Shown here piece by piece: positions 1 to 5,596 of a DNA stretch of 6,527 nt. The stretch spans positions 1 to 6,527 of the forward strand of contig JAAXHB010000200.1 of the NCBI GenBank assembly GCA_012271125.1, read 5' to 3'. The notes under the pieces were generated by a model. The model ran no database searches. It worked only from the letters and a program-made list of their open reading frames with translations, and was not told where the DNA came from. The first letter of the stretch is position 1. Each line of letters opens with the position of its first letter. Position numbers and translations under genes: made by a program. This stretch comes from Actinomycetota bacterium. Its GTDB lineage: Bacteria > Actinomycetota > Acidimicrobiia > Acidimicrobiales > Aldehydirespiratoraceae.

Positions 1-1
1 C

Positions 2-1036
2 ACCGCCGAACAAGAACCCGTCCTGATGGAAGACTCAGGCGGCGTCGGCGACTGGTCCAACTACGCCACAACCCCCCAATGGGCAGACCGCCAAGGCGAC
101 CTGCCGCCGCTTGAACCCACCGAACAAGTCGGCAGCCACCCCACCGGCGAAGACTTCTTCGACTTCAACGACCAGCAGGTCTACACCGACTACAACCCCG
201 GCGCCGCCGGCAACGACCGCGACATGCCCACCGCCATCGTCGTCGGCATAGGACTTGCCGCAGCGATCATCATCGCCATGAACTTCGGCCCCGCCATCGC
301 CCTAGCCGTGGCAGTGCTCGTCCTCGGCGTCGCATCTATCGAACTGTTCAACGTGCTGCGAGTCGCCGACTACCAGCCTGCAGTCCTCCTCGGCATCACC
401 GCCGTTGTAACCATGCCGCTCGCCGTCTACTGGCGAGGCCTCGACGCCATCTCAGTCGTCATGATGCTCGCTGTGGTGTTCACCGCGCTGTGGTACCTCA
501 CCGGTGCCGGCACTCACGGGGCGCTGCGAGGCATGGCATCGACCCTGTTCACCATCGTCTACATCGGCGGCCTTGGCTCTCACGCCGCGCTTATGCTCGC
601 CGTGCCCGACCATGGCACCGGCCTCATGTTCGCCGCCATCGCCTTCACCGTCGCCTACGACACCGGCGGCATGCTTATCGGCCGCTCCGCCGGACGCAAC
701 GCCCTATCCCAAGCCAGCCCGAACAAAACCCTCGAAGGTCTCGCCGGCGGCTGCCTATTCACGGTCATCGTCGGCCTCGTCATGGGACTGCTCGGCGCAC
801 CCGCCCCCGTCGCCGATGGCCCCGGCGACATCTGGTCAGCCATCATGCTCGCCATCGCAGTCGCCCTCGCCGCCCCCATCGGCGACCTCGCCGAATCGCT
901 ACTCAAACGAGACCTCGAAATCAAAGACATGGGCACGATCCTGCCCGGCCACGGCGGAGTGCTCGACCGAGTCGATGGCCTGCTGTTCGCCATGCCCGCC
1001 GTCTACTACACCTCACTACTCCTCGAACTCATCTAG
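2..1036 (+). CDS. cdsA: Phosphatidate cytidylyltransferase (CDP-diacylglycerol synthase), 5'-partial
   Basis: Integral membrane enzyme that makes CDP-diacylglycerol from phosphatidic acid and CTP, the precursor of phospholipids. Counting from the ATG at 26 (336 residues to a TAG stop), residues 1-66 are hydrophilic and acidic, and about eight hydrophobic segments follow from residue 68 to the end. The family signature is complete at residues 291-317 (nt 896-976): S, then KR, KD, GHGG and DRVD at the expected spacing. The upstream block DTGG (212-215), GR (219-220) and SPNKTLEG (231-238) is also typical. The frame stays open from the ATG at 26 back to the window edge, and no Shine-Dalgarno precedes that ATG. 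The true start is therefore probably upstream, in a longer disordered N-terminus of the kind common in actinobacterial CdsA; 26 remains a possible start. dxr follows after 95 bp. The function is secure; only the start is uncertain. Confidence 0.95.
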   Translation, partial: TAEQEPVLMEDSGGVGDWSNYATTPQWADRQGDLPPLEPTEQVGSHPTGEDFFDFNDQQVYTDYNPGAAGNDRDMPTAIVVGIGLAAAIIIAMNFGPAIALAVAVLVLGVASIELFNVLRVADYQPAVLLGITAVVTMPLAVYWRGLDAISVVMMLAVVFTALWYLTGAGTHGALRGMASTLFTIVYIGGLGSHAALMLAVPDHGTGLMFAAIAFTVAYDTGGMLIGRSAGRNALSQASPNKTLEGLAGGCLFTVIVGLVMGLLGAPAPVADGPGDIWSAIMLAIAVALAAPIGDLAESLLKRDLEIKDMGTILPGHGGVLDRVDGLLFAMPAVYYTSLLLELI

Positions 1037-1088
1037 TTTCGGACGCCGACCGTGGCGTGCCAGAGCGCGAACACGCCGAACGATCCGT

Positions 1089-1112
1089 GGCGGTGCCCCA
1101 TAGGGCAGCGCC
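1089..1112 (+). promoter_or_regulatory. Small hairpin in the cdsA-dxr spacer, function unknown
   Basis: GGCG at 1089-1092 pairs with CGCC at 1109-1112, and TGCCC at 1094-1098 pairs with GGGCA at 1103-1107. A single G-G mismatch lies between the two stems, and the loop is CATA. No T-tract follows, so it is not a standard intrinsic terminator. It ends 19 nt before the dxr ATG. It could affect dxr translation or be a chance structure in GC-rich sequence. The rest of the 95-bp spacer shows no gene and no convincing promoter. Confidence 0.25.
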
Positions 1113-1131
1113 GATTAGCAACGACGACAAC

Positions 1132-2331
1132 ATGATCAACGTCTCCATTCTTGGCTCAACCGGTTCAATAGGAACCCAGACTCTTGATGTAATCGACGAC
1201 AACGACGACGCCGACGACAACTACAACGTCACCGCAATAGGTGCCTACCGCTCCGTTGACCAACTCGCCGCTCAAGCCAACAAATACCACCCCGATGTTG
1301 TTGCTCTCGGCGACGACACCCTCGCCAGTGACCTTGCCCCACAACTGCCAGCAGGAACCGAGCTATGGACAGGTCAAGACGCCTTAGCCAAAGCCGCTAC
1401 CACCGCTGACGTTGTTATCAACGGCGTAGTCGGTTTCGCCGGCCTGCCAGTCACACTCGCTGCATTACAGGCCGGCAAACGCCTCGGACTAGCCAACAAA
1501 GAATCAATGGTCGCCGCTGGTCCACTAGTTCAACAAGCCGCCAAAACTCCCGGAGCACAAATCATTCCCGTCGACTCCGAGCACTGCGCAATACATCAAT
1601 GCCTGCGCACCGGATCACCAATTTCAGGCACCACCGACCAAGTATCAGAACCACAAGTATCAGAAATAGTCCTCACCGCCTCCGGCGGTCCCTTCCGTGA
1701 CTACAACGCCGAACAGCTACAAGACATCACCGTCGCCGACGCCCTAGCGCACCCCACCTGGAACATGGGCCCCAAAATCACCGTGGACTCATCCACGCTC
1801 ATGAACAAAGGCCTCGAGGTCATCGAAGCCCAGCAACTCTTCGGCACCGAATTCGGTGTCACATATGACCAGATTCGAGTTGTGATACACCCCCAGTCCA
1901 TTATTCATTCCATGGTCACATTCAACGACGCCGCCACCATCGCGCAGCTATCAGAACCCGACATGCGCCTTTGCATTGGCTACGCCCTTGCCTACCCTCA
2001 GCGCCTTAACACGCCTTATGGCAGCATCGACTGGGCAAAGCTCACCCACCTCGAATTCGCCGAACCCGACCGTGCCAACTTCGCCTGCCTGGATTTGGCT
2101 TATGCCGCCGGACGAGCTGGACACACCGCCCCGGCTTGGCTCAACGCCGCCAACGAAGTCGCAGTTCAGGCATTTTTGGATGAACGCATCAGCTGGGTTG
2201 ACATTGCCGCAATACTTGAAGACGTAATGTCGTCTTGTCCCAACGATCCCGCCGATTCAGTGCCGGCCGTTTTAGACGCCGACGCGCAGGCCCGCCGCGT
2301 CACACAACAACTTCTGGACTCCCGCTCATGA
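1132..2331 (+). CDS. dxr: 1-deoxy-D-xylulose 5-phosphate reductoisomerase
   Basis: Cytosolic NADPH- and divalent-metal-dependent enzyme that converts DXP to 2-C-methyl-D-erythritol 4-phosphate, the first committed MEP-pathway step (the fosmidomycin target). The product has 399 residues, a normal family length. The NADPH-binding LGSTGSIG lies at residues 7-14 and ANKES at 121-125. Metal ligands are D148 and E150 (in PVDSEH) and E229 (in NKGLEV). Substrate-binding signatures are ASGGPF (183-188), HPTW (207-210), the SS/N/K residues at 220-226 and HPQS (253-256). The ATG at 1132 is chosen because it puts the ILGSTGSIG strand at the usual distance from the N-terminus. The frame is open far upstream, and in-frame GTG codons at 1087 and 1093 are less likely starts. 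No Shine-Dalgarno is visible. Two oddities are an Asp/Asn-rich stretch at residues 22-30 and a duplicated pentapeptide at 170-179. The stop overlaps the rseP start (ATGA). Confidence 0.97.
   Translation: MINVSILGSTGSIGTQTLDVIDDNDDADDNYNVTAIGAYRSVDQLAAQANKYHPDVVALGDDTLASDLAPQLPAGTELWTGQDALAKAATTADVVINGVVGFAGLPVTLAALQAGKRLGLANKESMVAAGPLVQQAAKTPGAQIIPVDSEHCAIHQCLRTGSPISGTTDQVSEPQVSEIVLTASGGPFRDYNAEQLQDITVADALAHPTWNMGPKITVDSSTLMNKGLEVIEAQQLFGTEFGVTYDQIRVVIHPQSIIHSMVTFNDAATIAQLSEPDMRLCIGYALAYPQRLNTPYGSIDWAKLTHLEFAEPDRANFACLDLAYAAGRAGHTAPAWLNAANEVAVQAFLDERISWVDIAAILEDVMSSCPNDPADSVPAVLDADAQARRVTQQLLDSRS
1639..1668 (+). repeat. 15-bp in-frame tandem duplication inside dxr
   Basis: Two adjacent 15-bp units, 1639-1653 and 1654-1668, share their first 12 bases (CAAGTATCAGAA). 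They encode QVSEP and QVSEI, Dxr residues 170-174 and 175-179. The repeat lies between the DSEH metal site and the ASGG substrate loop, in a segment that varies in length in the family. The reading frame is kept, so the enzyme should tolerate it. Confidence 0.8.
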
Positions 2332-3599
2332 CGACGACAGAGCCAGCACCGTCAAATCCCCAATGGGGAGCCTGGGCACTGCTCGCAGGCGTTGTCGCCC
2401 TGTGGTTGCTCGGCGGACGTGACTGGATACTCATCATCGGCGGTCTAGCGGGGGTTTTGTTCCTCCACGAACTAGGCCACTATGTCGCTGCTCGTGCCAC
2501 CGGCATGAAGGTCACCGAGTTCTTCATCGGTTTTGGCCCCAAACTCTGGGCTTTCCAACGCGGCGAAACCACCTACGGAATCAAGGCTCTCTGGGCAGGT
2601 GCCTATGTTCGCATCCCCGGCATGAACAGCCTCGACAAGGTCGACCCAGCAGATGAGCCTCGCAGCTTCCGCTTCCAGAGCTACCCTCGCAAAATCGCCG
2701 TGCTGCTCGCCGGCCCAGCAGTGCACTTCGTGCTTGCTTTCATCTTGATGTTCGCCGTGTTCGCCGGCACCAGCGATCGCACCGCCCATGTTTCGAGCAC
2801 CCCCTGGTCGCTCGGTCAGGTCTGGTCCAACAGCCCCGCCTCCGAGGCCGGCCTGCGCTCCGGTGACAAGCTCCTCACCTTCAACTCCGCACCCGTCTAC
2901 TCCTTTGAAGACTTCGCCAACACCGTGTCACGCTCGGCTAACACTGAAGCTGTCGTCACATACGAACGCAACGGCACCATCGAAACCACCACTATCACTA
3001 TCGGCACCCGCGACGACCTTGAACCTGACGCTGCACCCACCGGCTACTTCGGCGTCTCCCCAGAGTTTCAGTTGCCCAACCGCAGCCTCGCCGCTGCTGC
3101 TTTTGAAACCATCGATACCTTCCCCCGCCTTGTTAGTGACATAACCGTTCAGTTCCCAGTCATCGTTGTTGAAGGCTTCGGCGATGCCTTCAACTGGGCA
3201 ATCGGTCGCTCCAACAGCCCACCCGCCATAGACAACACAACCCCCGTAGGCAGCTCCGGCGGCGGTGTCGCCACCGAAGACCAAAACCGCCTTGTGTCCA
3301 TATACGGCATCGCCTCGATCGGTGCTCAAGCCGCGTCGTTTGGCTGGGTGGAGCTAGTTGAAATCCTTATGGTCGTCAACTTGTTCGTCGGCTTGTTCAA
3401 CCTGTTGCCGATCCTTCCCCTAGACGGCGGTCACGCCGCCATCGCCACCTATGAACGCCTGCGTTCCATCGGTGGACGCCGTTACCAAGTCGACGCCTCC
3501 AAACTCGTCGGTGTGACCTACGCCGTGGTCGTCTTCCTAGTGCTAACCGCTGGCGTGACGCTCATACGAGACATCATCGACCCAATCAGCCTCAGCTAA
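2328..3599 (+). CDS. rseP: Site-2 protease family zinc metalloprotease with one PDZ domain (RseP/Rip1 type)
   Basis: Intramembrane zinc protease of the M50 family. Relatives cleave membrane-anchored anti-sigma factors after a first cut by another protease; the substrate here is unknown. The 423-residue product has a hydrophobic segment around residues 16-46 running into the zinc motif HELGH (H47, E48, H51). One PDZ domain spans roughly 155-235, with its core at SPASEAGLRSGD (169-180). Further membrane segments lie near 123-146, 342-362 and 395-412, and the C-terminal motif NLLPILPLDGGH (358-369) supplies the third metal ligand, D366. One PDZ rather than the two of E. coli RseP matches mycobacterial Rip1. 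The ATG at 2328 overlaps the dxr stop as ATGA and gives a normal N-terminus. The same frame is open back to 2235, but a start there would overlap dxr by nearly 100 bp. No Shine-Dalgarno is visible, so translation probably depends on coupling to dxr. ispG follows after 43 bp with nothing recognisable between. Confidence 0.95.
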   Translation: MTTTEPAPSNPQWGAWALLAGVVALWLLGGRDWILIIGGLAGVLFLHELGHYVAARATGMKVTEFFIGFGPKLWAFQRGETTYGIKALWAGAYVRIPGMNSLDKVDPADEPRSFRFQSYPRKIAVLLAGPAVHFVLAFILMFAVFAGTSDRTAHVSSTPWSLGQVWSNSPASEAGLRSGDKLLTFNSAPVYSFEDFANTVSRSANTEAVVTYERNGTIETTTITIGTRDDLEPDAAPTGYFGVSPEFQLPNRSLAAAAFETIDTFPRLVSDITVQFPVIVVEGFGDAFNWAIGRSNSPPAIDNTTPVGSSGGGVATEDQNRLVSIYGIASIGAQAASFGWVELVEILMVVNLFVGLFNLLPILPLDGGHAAIATYERLRSIGGRRYQVDASKLVGVTYAVVVFLVLTAGVTLIRDIIDPISLS

Positions 3600-3642
3600 A
3601 CCGCCAAGGCACTCCGTAAATCACACTCCCGGCCAAATCCCC

Positions 3643-4866
3643 GTGAAAGTCGAATCCAACTTCGCCCGACGCAAAACTCGCCAAATCTCAGTCGGCACCG
3701 TGCCCGTCGGCGGCGACGCCCCCATCACCGTTCAATCAATGACGGTCACCAAAACCGAAGATCATGAAGCCACCCTCACTCAGATTTATGCCCTATTCGC
3801 CGCCGGTGCCGACATCGTGCGCTGCACTTGTAACCGCATCGAAGCAGCAGAAGGTCTCGCCCGTATCGTGCCACGTTCGCCGGTGCCCATAGTTGCCGAC
3901 ATTCACAACAACCACAAAATGGCACTCGCTGCCCTCGAAGCCGGCGTTCACTGCCTGCGCCTCAACCCCGGCAACATCCGCAAACCCGACCAGATCAAAG
4001 CCGTCGCCAAAGAATGCGCCGACCGCCAAGTCCCAATCCGCATTGGCGTCAACGCCGGCTCTCTAGATCCCGACCTTTGCGACCCCGACCATGGTGCCAC
4101 CCCCGAAGCTCTAGTCGCTTCCGCCATGCGTGAGCTCGCTTACTTTGATGAGGTCGGTTTTGACCTTGTCAAAATCTCCGTCAAGGCATCAAGCGTGCCG
4201 CTAATGATTGACGCCTATCGCCAACTTGCCGAAACCACTGACCATCCGCTGCACCTCGGCGTCACCGAAGCCGGCCCGCCACCTGCCGGCACCATTAAAG
4301 CCACCGCCGGCATTGCCACCCTTTTAGCCGAAGGCATCGGCGACACAATCCGCTATTCGCTCACCGCCGACCCTCTTGAAGAAGCCAAAGCCGGACGCCA
4401 GCTACTCGAATCGCTCGGTCTGCGGGAACGCAAAAACATTGACCTGATTGCCTGCCCCAGTTGTGGGCGAGCCGAAATCGACGTTTTCAAGGTCGCCCAA
4501 GACGCCATGAACGCCTTTGCCGACAAGCAAATCCCGCTACAGGTAGCAGTCATGGGTTGCGTAGTCAACGGCCCCGGCGAAGCCCGAGACGCCGATCTGG
4601 GCATCGCCGCCGGAAACCGCCGCGGACATCTCTTCGTGAAAGGCGAAAACGTTGCCGTGGTCGCCGAAGATCAAATGGTTCCTGCGCTCATCGACTGGGC
4701 CGAATACATCGCCAACAACGGTGTCGATGCCGCCCTAGAGCGTGCTGCGGCGACCAAAACCGAAGCCCGCAAAGCCGCCCAAGAAGACCGTGACCGCAAC
4801 CTTGGCGAACTAGGCGAAGATGCCAACCAAACCGCAGTCGTTATCGACGCCATCCGCAACCACTAA
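3643..4866 (+). CDS. ispG: 4-hydroxy-3-methylbut-2-en-1-yl diphosphate synthase (flavodoxin/ferredoxin-dependent)
   Basis: Iron-sulfur enzyme of the MEP pathway that reductively converts MEcPP to HMBPP. The product has 407 residues, the usual length for the two-domain bacterial form. The N-terminal TIM barrel starts with RRKTRQISVGTVPVGG and carries PITVQSMT (28-34), ADIH (85-88), LRLNPGNIR (105-113), RIGVNAGSL (133-141), KISVKAS (177-183) and TEAG (208-211). The C-terminal cluster domain has CPSC (C271, C274) and GCVVNGPGEA (C306, E313), the complete [4Fe-4S] ligand set. The GTG at 3643 is the sensible start because it places the RRKTR motif correctly; no Shine-Dalgarno precedes it. Residues 61-63 read CTC, where many homologues have V-A/S-V. 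I recall this variant from some Acidimicrobiia but have not verified it. The C-terminal 40 residues are charged and helical. It lies 43 bp after rseP and probably ends the transcription unit, with a terminator 98 bp beyond its stop. Confidence 0.97.
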   Translation: MKVESNFARRKTRQISVGTVPVGGDAPITVQSMTVTKTEDHEATLTQIYALFAAGADIVRCTCNRIEAAEGLARIVPRSPVPIVADIHNNHKMALAALEAGVHCLRLNPGNIRKPDQIKAVAKECADRQVPIRIGVNAGSLDPDLCDPDHGATPEALVASAMRELAYFDEVGFDLVKISVKASSVPLMIDAYRQLAETTDHPLHLGVTEAGPPPAGTIKATAGIATLLAEGIGDTIRYSLTADPLEEAKAGRQLLESLGLRERKNIDLIACPSCGRAEIDVFKVAQDAMNAFADKQIPLQVAVMGCVVNGPGEARDADLGIAAGNRRGHLFVKGENVAVVAEDQMVPALIDWAEYIANNGVDAALERAAATKTEARKAAQEDRDRNLGELGEDANQTAVVIDAIRNH

Positions 4867-4929
4867 CTACTCCCTACTCCGCCGATCCGGACCCCCCATT
4901 CCGCCAACTCAAAATCTCGCCCACCCCGC

Positions 4930-4935
4930 TAAAAT
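4930..4935 (+). promoter_or_regulatory. Possible -10 element upstream of the rimP leader
   Basis: TAAAAT, set in CGCTAAAATGTG, is a good -10 hexamer in otherwise C-rich spacer sequence. No clear TTGACA-like -35 lies 16-18 bp upstream; only weak matches are present near 4907-4912. If it is used, transcription would begin around 4942 and meet the terminator hairpin about 25 nt later, which is an attenuator-like layout. The call rests on the hexamer and its context alone. Confidence 0.25.
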
Positions 4936-4964
4936 GTGACCCGCACCGTTGAACCGTTTGGAAC

Positions 4965-4990
4965 AGCGTGGGCTTTTGCCCACGCTTTTT
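4965..4990 (+). terminator. Intrinsic (Rho-independent) terminator between ispG and rimP
   Basis: AGCGTGGGC at 4965-4973 and GCCCACGCT at 4978-4986 form a perfect 9-bp stem around a TTTT loop, and the T-run continues to 4990. It lies 98 bp after the ispG stop and 69 bp before the rimP start. It can end the cdsA-dxr-rseP-ispG transcript, or act as an attenuator for rimP-nusA if the promoter lies upstream of it. The structure itself is unambiguous; its regulatory meaning is not. Confidence 0.85.
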
Positions 4991-5014
4991 GCTTGTATAG
5001 GCACAATTTGGCTT

Positions 5015-5045
5015 GCAAAAGCAAAGCAGGCCTGAATAAGCAAAG
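5015..5045 (+). promoter_or_regulatory. rimP leader segments complementary to the terminator hairpin
   Basis: GCAAAAGC at 5015-5022 is the exact reverse complement of GCTTTTGC at 4972-4979, the loop and apex of the upstream terminator. AAGCAAAG occurs twice, at 5019-5026 and 5038-5045, and both copies can pair with TTTGCTT at 4988-4994, which covers the end of the T-tract. The second copy stops two bases before the Shine-Dalgarno. This could form an alternative structure linking termination to rimP translation, but such short A/T-rich matches can also arise by chance. Confidence 0.25.
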
Positions 5046-5047
5046 TT

Positions 5048-5056
5048 AGGAGGTGA
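5048..5056 (+). promoter_or_regulatory. Strong Shine-Dalgarno sequence of rimP
   Basis: AGGAGGTGA is complementary over nine bases to the 3' end of 16S rRNA. GGAGG ends six bases before the TTG at 5060, which decides that TTG as the start. The strong site may offset the weak start codon. Confidence 0.85.
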
Positions 5057-5059
5057 ACC

Positions 5060-5542
5060 TTGACCAACTCAGCATTTAGCCCGGTAGTTGACCGCGTTCA
5101 AGAACTAGCCGCTCCCATCGTCGAAATCAACGATTGTGAGCTCTACGACATTGAGTACACCGGCGGCGTTGTGCGAGTCCTCGTCACCTCCGATTCAAAA
5201 GAAGGCCTCGACCTGGACAAAATTGCCAAGCTGTCTCGCCTAATTGGGCGAAAACTCGACGAAGATGACCCAATCGACGGCAGATACACCCTGGAAGTCT
5301 CAAGCCCCGGACTAGAGCGCCGCTTGCGCACACGCGAACATTTCATCGACGCGGTCGGTTCCGAAGTAAGCGTCAAAACCGCCGTACCCGACGGCTCGCA
5401 GCATGTCCGCGGCATTCTCGTAACAGTCACGCCAACCGAAATCCACATCCGAGACGAAGCCGGCAAGGTTCACGAAATCGCCCATGACGACGTTGCTAAG
5501 GCTCGCACCGTCTTCAACTGGGACAAAAACCCCAAGAAATAA
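5060..5542 (+). CDS. rimP: Ribosome maturation factor RimP
   Basis: Cytosolic assembly factor needed for maturation of the 30S ribosomal subunit. The product has 160 residues, normal for the family. The N-terminal alpha/beta domain covers about residues 5-85 and includes ELYDIEYTGG (27-36), VRVLVTS (38-44) and the family signature LEVSSPGLERRL (78-89). The C-terminal SH3-like beta domain covers about 95-152 and ends near KARTVFNW, with a short basic tail NPKK. The start is TTG, chosen because the Shine-Dalgarno is at the correct distance and the N-terminus has family length. In many actinobacteria proS lies between ispG and rimP; it is absent here. The stop falls inside a 14-bp tandem duplication, and nusA starts 54 bp later in the same frame. 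Co-transcription with nusA is expected. Confidence 0.96.
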   Translation: MTNSAFSPVVDRVQELAAPIVEINDCELYDIEYTGGVVRVLVTSDSKEGLDLDKIAKLSRLIGRKLDEDDPIDGRYTLEVSSPGLERRLRTREHFIDAVGSEVSVKTAVPDGSQHVRGILVTVTPTEIHIRDEAGKVHEIAHDDVAKARTVFNWDKNPKK

Positions 5543-5555
5543 ACCCCAAGAAATA
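5528..5555 (+). repeat. 14-bp tandem duplication across the rimP stop codon
   Basis: AACCCCAAGAAATA occurs at 5528-5541 and again at 5542-5555, followed by AAC, the first three bases of a possible third unit. The first copy encodes the end of RimP (NPKK and most of the TAA). Because the second copy carries the same bases, loss of one unit would leave the RimP protein unchanged and only shorten the spacer to nusA. Confidence 0.9.
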
Positions 5556-5560
5556 AACGC

Positions 5561-5585
5561 ACGAAGAAGAACCACGAAGAAGAAC
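5561..5585 (+). repeat. Second tandem duplication (13-bp period) in the rimP-nusA spacer
   Basis: ACGAAGAAGAAC occurs at 5561-5572 and 5574-5585, separated by a single C, giving a period of 13 bp. It directly follows the 14-bp duplication and ends just before the nusA Shine-Dalgarno. The two duplications make up nearly the whole spacer. Confidence 0.85.
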
Positions 5586-5591
5586 AAGGAG
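5586..5591 (+). promoter_or_regulatory. Shine-Dalgarno sequence of nusA
   Basis: AAGGAG lies five bases before the ATG at 5597 and supports that start. It is a clear site, unlike the upstream isoprenoid genes, where none is visible. Confidence 0.8.
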
Positions 5592-5596
5592 AAGTC

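Noticed and set aside
504..1103. A 199-codon + strand frame inside cdsA.
   Set aside because: It is a Ser/Pro/Ala-rich shadow of cdsA, with no recognisable motif and no start signal.
490..1131. An open frame running through the second half of cdsA and joining dxr in frame, which would give a 613-residue protein.
   Set aside because: The part before 1132 is Arg/His/Pro-rich out-of-frame translation of cdsA with no domain; Dxr has its normal N-terminus at the ATG at 1132.
2235..2327. Upstream extension of the rseP frame to an ATG-like start at 2235.
   Set aside because: It would overlap dxr by nearly 100 bp and add an Arg-rich segment foreign to the family; the ATG in the ATGA overlap at 2328 fits better.
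2472..3329. Antisense open frames opposite rseP (2472-2789 and 2928-3329).
   Set aside because: They are complements of a well-supported protease gene; the compositions look like reversed coding sequence and no Shine-Dalgarno or domain is seen.
4867..5059. A tRNA or small protein gene in the ispG-rimP spacer, as with the tRNA gene upstream of rimP in E. coli.
   Set aside because: No cloverleaf, CCA end or T-arm consensus is seen, and no open frame of convincing length with a start signal exists.
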